From contig OX439037.1 in the NCBI GenBank assembly GCA_949317995.1, forward strand, positions 17,410,324 to 17,474,323: a DNA stretch of 64,000 bases. The letters are read 5' to 3'. This document shows, piece by piece, positions 57,590 through 64,000 of the stretch. The notes below the pieces were generated by a model. The model searched no databases. It saw nothing but the letters and a program-made list of their open reading frames with translations, and had not been told where the DNA came from. This DNA is from Acholoe squamosa. Its lineage: Eukaryota; Annelida; Polychaeta; Phyllodocida; Polynoidae. Positions within the stretch are counted from its first letter, which is position 1; every line of letters begins with the position of its first letter. Made by a program: the position numbers and the translations under genes.

Positions 57590-60561
57590 TTTTTAGCCAG
57601 TGCCTATATAACATTTGGAGTTCAAGGCAGTCATTTCATCCCCTTCCCACTCCACTTTGAAAAATCTGGGGGTTCTTTTGTCAAACAACCCGGCTCTGGC
57701 AGCAGGGTTGATGTAACCATAAGTTACCCAATGCTTTGGTTTGAACATAGGTTTCTCTGTGGTGAGAATTTTTACAAGATTCAGAGGGCAATCATTTGTG
57801 ACTTTCTCTAAAGAAAGCCTCAGGTTTTTCAGGGATTATCACACCTTCTAGATTCTCTGCACTCAAAGCAAAGTAGAATCTGTCGGTGTCCATTTCACAC
57901 ATTTCAAAGTCTTTTTCGTCTATGTACTCAAGAAATAGAATGCAAACATTTTAAGTTTGGCATATTGGTACACCATGAAACCTTTTTTAACCGGAAGGTC
58001 TTGGGTGATGGAGGTAGGTAAACAAGAAAGTTCTCCCGTGTATCACTTAAGTCTTGTGCATCTTGAACTGACCAGTGCAAGGCTAATCGTTTTGCCTTAG
58101 AGGGGGACATATACTTTGTTTGAACAAAGTTTTGCTTGTTGCATATGGTTTTACTGTATGACCCATTTTCAAGCACCTTGTAAAGATCTGAAAGAATTTT
58201 ACAGTCCACGATTTCATCACCTTTTCTCCTAGCTCTGATTACTTCTTCCATAAAGGGTAAAAAAGTCTTTTCTGGGGTGTATTCTACAAGGAGGTTGACA
58301 GTGGTTACTACCAAACCTTTTTTCAGATACCACTGTAAGAGAGGAGTTCCCGTTTCGCGTTTAAGCTTACCTGTGGCTTCCAAGAAACGTCTCATATGGT
58401 CAACTATGTCTTTCCTGCCTACTAGACAGTTTTTAAATATAGGTGTCATTTTACTGAATTTGTTTTTCAAGTGCTCAGGTGTTTCTATGTCCAATGGATG
58501 AGTCCAAAAGTTGTTCCAGCTAAATCCCCTCTTAGTATTTCACTTTTTCTTCCTTGACACGATGGTCTTTTAACTTCCCATTGACTTTTTGTTTTTTGAC
58601 ACAAGTCATTTGTTTTTTCTCTCATCCACATACACTCGTACTGTTCAACTACCTCATACCCCAACATTTTCAAATAGAGGGTAACTAAGGCAGTTTTTTT
58701 TGGCTTTTTCTTCTAGCCATTCTCTTTCTTGTGGATTTTTTAAAACCGACTTAGTAAGGTGACACACGTGACCATGCCAGTAGCACCCATGAAACTGATA
58801 TATTTTCTTTTAAGCTGGAACAAAGCCGTCCACCTTTATTTTCCTTGAACCTAAGCTAATCTCCCCATAGTTGTATTGATGTAAAATGTTTAGGTTGTCT
58901 GTTAAAGCTTTGTAATGTTACCATTCTGTGGCTGAGTAGCTGATTTGTTGACTACACACTGCTTGAAAATCATTTTCTTTCCTACGCACTACATAAAATC
59001 CTGTGCAGTGAGCTTCTCCCATACACTTTAGGTACAAGCTTTTAGGGTCCACCCCTACTACATGTTTGCAAACTTTGCTTTTGGGACAGTATTTCTTTTG
59101 CCTAATTTGCCTTTTCCCACTCTTGTGATATCTGTGAAAGATGATAGAAGGACCCCCAACTAAGTTGCGTCTCAGGAAGGAATGTACATCCTATTCTTTT
59201 TCACCTAAAAGGATGTAAGGTGTGGCGTTAGGAGCAGTGTTGTTAAAGAGAAACTTCAAGGTAAGGCCAGGTAAAGCACATCTTTGAACCCCGCGTTCTA
59301 TGACAAATTTGCTGTGTTCGTTTATAGCCAAAACAAATGGTTTCACGTCCAAGTTGTTGAAATATATCAAGTAGTCCTTAATAGGTTTTATGTTGTTTTC
59401 TGACCAGGCCTTTTGACAACTCTAATATTCTTCTTTGGTTAACCCACAACCTGAGAGAGAGCTGTAAAAGCATGACCTTGAAGGAAGTTTTGTGTTTTCT
59501 ATTTTTCTTACATTGTCCATTCACTCGTATGGAAAAAAGCAATTTTCAGCACTACCTTTAAGGAAGGCTTTAAGGTAGTTGGCGTAGGAATACCCCGGAG
59601 CCAGGTAGTTGAACATGTCAAAGAAAAGAAGGTGACAATGTACACTGCTATGTATTGATCGCACCTCTTTATGGTGTTCATTTCTGACTTGTCTGTCTCT
59701 ATAAAAAATGAATGAAATTCTTTTTTGGTCAAATAAAGATCATACTTGCCAGAGTTGAAACCTAGAACAGGTCCTTTTTCTATGTAGGCAAGAAGACAAT
59801 TTTTAACTTTAAGTATGTGATAACCTTTGTTTTTTTCGCCTATTTTTTTGGTTGGACAAACTTTGGAAGCTTGAACTTTTAATTCTTTTTCTTTTTCTGC
59901 AAGAGTGTTTAGTTCATTCAAAACCTGACTAAATTTCTCTTTCACAAACTCCCCAATTATTTTTCCCAAGTTGTTTATGTACTCCAACACAGTCTTAACC
60001 AAAGGATCGTCTTCCCTGTTTGAACTTCTAACAAAGCACACAGGTTCTGTGTGTCCTGGAAAATCGGAAGCTACCCTGGCAGAAAGGGGTATGTGTTATT
60101 TTCTATCACAGTTTTTTTCATATAACTTCAGGTTTAACGAAGTAGCTTTCAAATTCAAAAATAATCTTGTAAGGATATATTTTTGTTTCAGGCTCAGAAA
60201 CTATTCCCAATTCCTCTATAAGTTGAAAAACTGTTTTGGCTGGATTGTAAACTCTGCCTTTGTACCTGAAGTTCACTTTTGTGCAATCTTTTTTCACCCC
60301 ATTGTGTTGTTTGAGAAGGAAACTATAAGTAAAAACTTTATGGCACAGTTCACAGAGGTAAAACCTGCCATACAGTCCCAAGTTTGTAATCAAACTTACA
60401 TGGTTCCTGTACAGGTTTAAGTTCATAATGTTCTTTCCTGAACACATTTTTGACCTTATAATTTTAACCTGACCTTTTTTAACTCTAACTAGTGGCTTTG
60501 CCACTAGAGTTTGAAGCAATGGACTTTTAAATATAACATTGATGTCGTTTTCACGGCCCAC
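57590..60561 (-). pseudogene. Polinton protein-primed DNA polymerase B, central and C-terminal part
   Basis: Read on the minus strand: a Cys/His finger (CELCHKVF, about 60375), an exonuclease motif GFNSGKYDL (about 59755), polymerase motif A with GVDPKSLYL (about 59055), a motif B region (KTICNKQNF, about 58135) and motif C with MDTDRFYF (about 57885). The tail YINPAARAGLFDKRTPRFFK (about 57650-57710) is typical of Polinton enzymes. This order and the YDL, DxxSLY and DTD residues define the family. Multiple stops and frame changes (for example 58500, 58680, 59430) separate the parts. Confidence 0.88.
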
Positions 60562-61255
60562 TGTGGCCTGTTTTCAAGGCCCACTGTGGCCTGTTTTCAC
60601 GGCCCACTGTGGCCTGTTTTCATGACAAAGTGTGTCTGTAGTGATGTGGCGTAGTGACGTGACGTTGCCTAGTGACGTGACGTTGCCTAGTGACATGACT
60701 TTGCCTAGTGACATAACGTTGCTTAGTGATGTGATCTTTTGTAAAAAAGAGATCACATCACTCTCACAGCAGATTCTCTTGAAGGTTTGAGTTATTGTTT
60801 TTTTTCTAATTTCTCGGAAACTACAGATATGATTTCTATGTATGAGGTATTGAATTATTGCTATCAATGCATACACTACAGGTGATTTAAGATTGAGAAG
60901 CTAAAATTTAGAACAAAACTGAGGAAGGGCCGGTATCTTTGAATAGAGATCCAAGATGGCGGACATTGCAGAAAAAAAGTACAAAATAGTCTAGATCCTT
61001 TGATGTTCTGTTCTGAAAACCATTTATATTTCATTGTAAATGAAGCCTAAGGTTTAGGTGGTAAGTAGAAGTCTAATAGCATATGGGCATATAAGAACAT
61101 TTAAATCCTTGAAAGCGTTTTGAAAAATCGAGTTAACTTTGAGAAAATTACATGGTAGCCTCTACTTCCACTGATTCTTGACAAGCATTCAAGTCTATTT
61201 CAATGAGGGAGGGTACCAGCAAAGAAGAAATACTGTTTTTAATATAGTGTAAAAA
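60550..61255. repeat. ~700-bp insertion in the polymerase gene with two tandem arrays
   Basis: Three copies of GGCCCACTGTGGCCTGTTTT (about 60554-60622) and then five ~19-bp units of GTGACGTGACGTTGCCTA type (about 60650-60735) break the polymerase frame. The polymerase-like sequence resumes near 61260. The middle has CCAAGATGGCGGAC. Probably another non-autonomous element; ends not defined. Confidence 0.6.
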
Positions 61256-61259
61256 TTTG

Positions 61260-62158
61260 AAGGGAAAACATTCTTATGTTCACTTCAAACACCTTTTCTA
61301 ACCTGTCTAAGTCTTTAAAGTTAACGCCCTCAAAGATTTCATTGTTGACACCTGGGTAGGCTTTAGGGGAAACTCTTGAGTTTTGTTTAAAGATCCATAC
61401 AGGAAGTGAGACAAGCATCTAAATAAGCACAAGTTCTCTTTGTATCCTCTTTTGCTAGAGAGGTCTCTGTGAAAGTGCAACATACCTCTTTGCCTTTAAC
61501 CTGGAGGAACAGTCAACATTCGACCCAAAAGAAGGTCACCTTCAGACACCCTTAACAGGGTTATATTGGCGTTCATGTTGCCTACCACCCTCCATTCAGT
61601 TGATGATCTGTAAGTGTCTTCTTTTATGACATTTTTTTTATTAAATCAACACACTCTGCAAAGTCTTTTTTGTTTTTTATCAAAAGGTTAGGGACATGAT
61701 AACTGTCACTGTCATAAAACAAAGACAGGTTGTTGGCAGAAGCATGAAAGTACATAACCTTCTCTTCTTCATCGTCTAAGGAAGTTAATATCCTTCCAAA
61801 AGAGACAGCAATTTTGTAGGACAAAACTTGATTTTCATGAATAGATGACAGCATCTGTCACCTGTTTTGTACCCAAGTCTTTGTCTAAACTTGTCATCCT
61901 CACATTGTAAACTTTACCAAGGACAGCCAAACCCGAGGCTATGGATTTAAAGTTGTCACGGTAGTTATTTTTATATGAAAATTTTTTTTCTAGTTCCTTT
62001 GGAACAAAGGTGCTTTCTGTAAAAATTTCTCTTTTACAAGAGGTGGAGTTACATAGAGTTTTACCACTGTTTTCAACAACAACCAAACGCGGGGGTCTAG
62101 GTGTATTACACATGGGACAGTTCAGGGTACAAACCTTTTTAATTTTTTTCGAAGGCAT
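61260..62158 (-). pseudogene. Polinton polymerase N-terminal region, broken
   Basis: The Met near 62158 begins a Cys-rich segment (MPSKKIKKVCTLNCPMC), followed in other frames by MLSSIHENQVLSYKIAVSFG and, near 61400, CLFRCLSHFLYGSL and FEGVNFKDLDRLEKVFEVN. The last block matches the N-terminal region upstream of the finger in Polinton polymerases. I infer one gene with several frameshifts. Confidence 0.6.
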
Positions 62159-62546
62159 TTTGCTTTCTTTAATATCTCTCTGCTTCTTTTTCTCACTTTA
62201 CTGCATTCAACTACTTAAACCTAACCTAACTAAACCTTATGTACATCAAAACATTACTCTAACTGAAAATACATGTACATGTTAAAGATATAAGGAGGAG
62301 CTCTTGACCAGACACAAAAAAAATTGACCACTTACCCTTTAACGACTGTTGAAATCTGTAGAGTCTGTATCGTTTTCAAGAAAAGGTCTCACACGTGTCT
62401 TAATGTCCTCCAAATGGAGACACGGTGTGACCACAGTGTGTGGCAGAGGTGGGCATTCGGAAGCTAGATGAGACTGAGGCGTTCATCTCCTCTATGTAAC
62501 TGTTGGTTCCGATATGCACCTTTGGGGTGCCCTTGTAGAAATTAAC

Positions 62547-62960
62547 CTAAACAAGAGCCTTTCCTCCACGATGGTCGGTGCTGGCCTTTTTCAAGCTCAG
62601 GACCAGGTTATCCGCCTTGGTCTCTCCTACGGCTGCTTTTTGAAGAAGCTCCTTGTAGTGGACAAGGATACGGTCGACTTGGTTTACAAGTTCCCTGTAC
62701 TCATGTGCGTGCAAATTAACACACCGTTCATAGGGTTTGTTCAGGTAGGATCTAAGGCAGACAGCACTGATGCTTGGCTCTCTGTATATCTCTATCATTG
62801 GATCAAATTTGGGGATTAAATTGGGGTTAAGTTTGCATAAGCTTAACCTTATCTCTACCCCAGTTCCCTCCAACCATGAAATCACAAATGAAGTACTCAT
62901 TTTGTGGAAACATAGAGAAATATCCCATCCCAGCTGTCTGACTGCAGCTTTAAACAGCAT
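62547..62960 (-). CDS. Unknown small Polinton ORF (137 codons)
   Basis: The frame is open with protein-like composition (QLGWDISLCFHKMSTSF, HEYRELVNQVDRILVHYKEL) and lies between the divergent polymerase and ATPase genes. The family is not recognised; a structural or DNA-binding Polinton protein is possible. Confidence 0.5.
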   Translation of the reverse strand: MLFKAAVRQLGWDISLCFHKMSTSFVISWLEGTGVEIRLSLCKLNPNLIPKFDPMIEIYREPSISAVCLRSYLNKPYERCVNLHAHEYRELVNQVDRILVHYKELLQKAAVGETKADNLVLSLKKASTDHRGGKALV

Positions 62961-63070
62961 GGTTTTTTTTGAGGTAGCTCTTTATGTAGAAGGTTTAAGA
63001 GAGGTTTTACCTGACTTAAAAGACACGACTGGCGTACCTTTGGTCAGTTTGGTTTAAGCTTTCATTCACT

Positions 63071-63600
63071 GTGGATCAAAAAGTAGAAGAGGTAACTTTT
63101 GACCCACGTCTACAAAGTCCCTTCACTATGATAATAGCTGGACCTACTTCTTGTGGTAAAAGTCAACTTGTTTTCATGTTAATCAAAGAGATAGATGAGT
63201 TAGTCACTCCACGTATACACGCTATTTACTACTGCTACAGTCAATGGCAAGATGACTTTGACGAAATAGTCAAGTTAGGAGTTAAGTTCAACAAAGGTCT
63301 TTTATCAGAGGATTTTCTTTTTGAGGAGGAAAGAGATGTAAAAAGACACAGACTCATAATAATAGACAACAATAGACATGGATTCTGAGTATGTTCCTAT
63401 CATCATGAAGCTTTTCACGGTTGGATCACACCATCAAAGTTTAAGTGTAATTTTTATTACTAGAAATTTTTTCGTAACAACCCTGCCTACATAATTTTGA
63501 GCTTTAACGCTCACTACCTTGTGGTATTTAAAAACCCTAGAGACATGAGTCAAATAGGACACATCAGCAAACAAGCCTACCCTGGTCAAAAAATTCTTTT
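63071..63600 (+). pseudogene. Polinton packaging ATPase (A32/FtsK-HerA type), broken
   Basis: The Met at 63071 leads to a Walker A motif, IIAGPTSCGKS (about 63137), then YYCYSQWQDDFDEI and a Walker B-like RLIIIDNN. The acidic residues that should follow in Walker B are replaced by Asn. A stop follows at 63386. Downstream, in other frames, come GSHHQSLSVIFITRNFF and VVFKNPRDMSQIGHISKQAYPG, the conserved C-terminal half. It would pump DNA into capsids; this copy is dead. Confidence 0.87.
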
Positions 63601-63749
63601 TGACGGAGGTATATAACTTAGAAACACGCGAAAAAACATTTATATATCCTCCTGGACTTTAAACAGGCCACACCTTAGAGTGAGGAACAGCATCACCACG
63701 CCTTGGAAAACTTTGGTGTTTATCCCTAAAACTTCCTCTTCCAAAAAGA

Positions 63750-63985
63750 AAACAATAGGATGGTGAAAAATACTGAAAGATCCAAAAACCAAGGGGGGTT
63801 CACACTCTTAAGGAAACATTACCACTTGTTGAAACACATCTCTAAATTATCCACTACTGATTGCTCCCACGTCATAAAAGATTTAAGTGACGAGGTGATA
63901 AGGTTAACCCTTAGATGCCCAAGCGCGCTTAAATGCGCGGTTTTGGGCTTAAATGCATGCATATTGAAAGAAATTATCATCCAGA
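63750..63985 (+). pseudogene. Small Polinton ORF remnant
   Basis: A plus-strand frame has MVKNTERSKNQGGFTLLRKH and HLLKHISKLSTTDCSHVIKD, similar in length and position to a small Leu-rich protein that follows the ATPase in many Polintons. Recognition is weak. Confidence 0.4.
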
Positions 63986-64000
63986 TACTTCTACTGGTCC

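Larger units (their letters stand above)
56000..64000. mobile_element. Decayed Polinton/Maverick (continues past the window)
   Basis: A protein-primed family B DNA polymerase on the minus strand and an A32/FtsK-HerA-type packaging ATPase on the plus strand, together with small unknown ORFs, identify a Polinton. Many stops and frameshifts make it inactive. It lies downstream of arginase exon 4 and so probably sits in an arginase intron. The left terminal repeat was not recognised; the boundary near 56 kb is a guess. Confidence 0.85.

Overview
This window is animal nuclear DNA, most likely from a marine invertebrate with a large, AT-rich, transposon-laden genome. The evidence is one spliced host gene (arginase, with TATA and CCAAT promoter elements and long introns) surrounded by eukaryotic mobile elements: Ty3/gypsy, a CR1/Jockey-type LINE, a DIRS tyrosine-recombinase retrotransposon, a Polinton/Maverick, MITEs, and several satellite and foldback structures. 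I cannot name the species.

Layout. Positions 1-7740 are satellites and foldback elements: an 81-bp repeat in a ~2.06-kb higher-order unit, a 236-bp tandem repeat with inverted copies, and a ~2.8-kb element with ~330-bp inverted arms around an 88-bp minisatellite. Positions 8058-12683 and 13251 onward are a ~4.3-kb direct duplication. Its copies both end in a gypsy LTR inserted at the same site. Positions 17748-38782 are one 21-kb nested Ty3/gypsy insertion on the minus strand (AATG target duplication, 468-bp LTRs, tRNA-His-type primer site, polypurine tract). It contains a 609-bp DNA element inside its 3' LTR, a LINE, a 7.25-kb DNA transposon that splits the integrase, and an unusual ~1,000-residue ORF region 3' of pol with its own promoter-like sequence. 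Positions 39173-46587 are a second DNA element, inserted in a LINE and itself split by a 5.4-kb DIRS element. From 48452 the 5' part of an arginase gene (exons 1-4) runs rightwards. Its introns hold several more short DNA elements. From about 56.2 kb to the end lies a decayed Polinton (protein-primed PolB on minus, packaging ATPase on plus).

Main discovery candidate. Element 1 (26401-33649) is a DNA transposon with perfect 29-bp terminal inverted repeats inside a CATATG target duplication. It has a spliced basic ORF1 and a 914-codon ORF2 with an RNase H-like DD(E/D) signature, D560, D644 and E676/D685, the last within a GHGKGPCDG block. I do not recall a named transposon superfamily for this protein. 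The element carries 16 copies, in both orientations and only in noncoding DNA, of the word GGCGAATCGTCTCACGCCC. Three shorter elements in the window have the same plan (G-rich inverted ends, 6-bp or probable 6-bp target duplications, a family-specific CpG-containing word repeated many times on both strands). They are element 2 (49122-50419; its word shares the core GGGCGTGAG with element 1, and it also sits in CATATG), element 3 (51094-52065; TAACGTCCGGTAC) and element 4 (39173-46587; CTGATGAACGTAACAT). The repeated words are plausibly binding sites for the element-encoded proteins. Element 3 ends 12 bp before arginase exon 2, so its inverted end may supply that exon's branch point.
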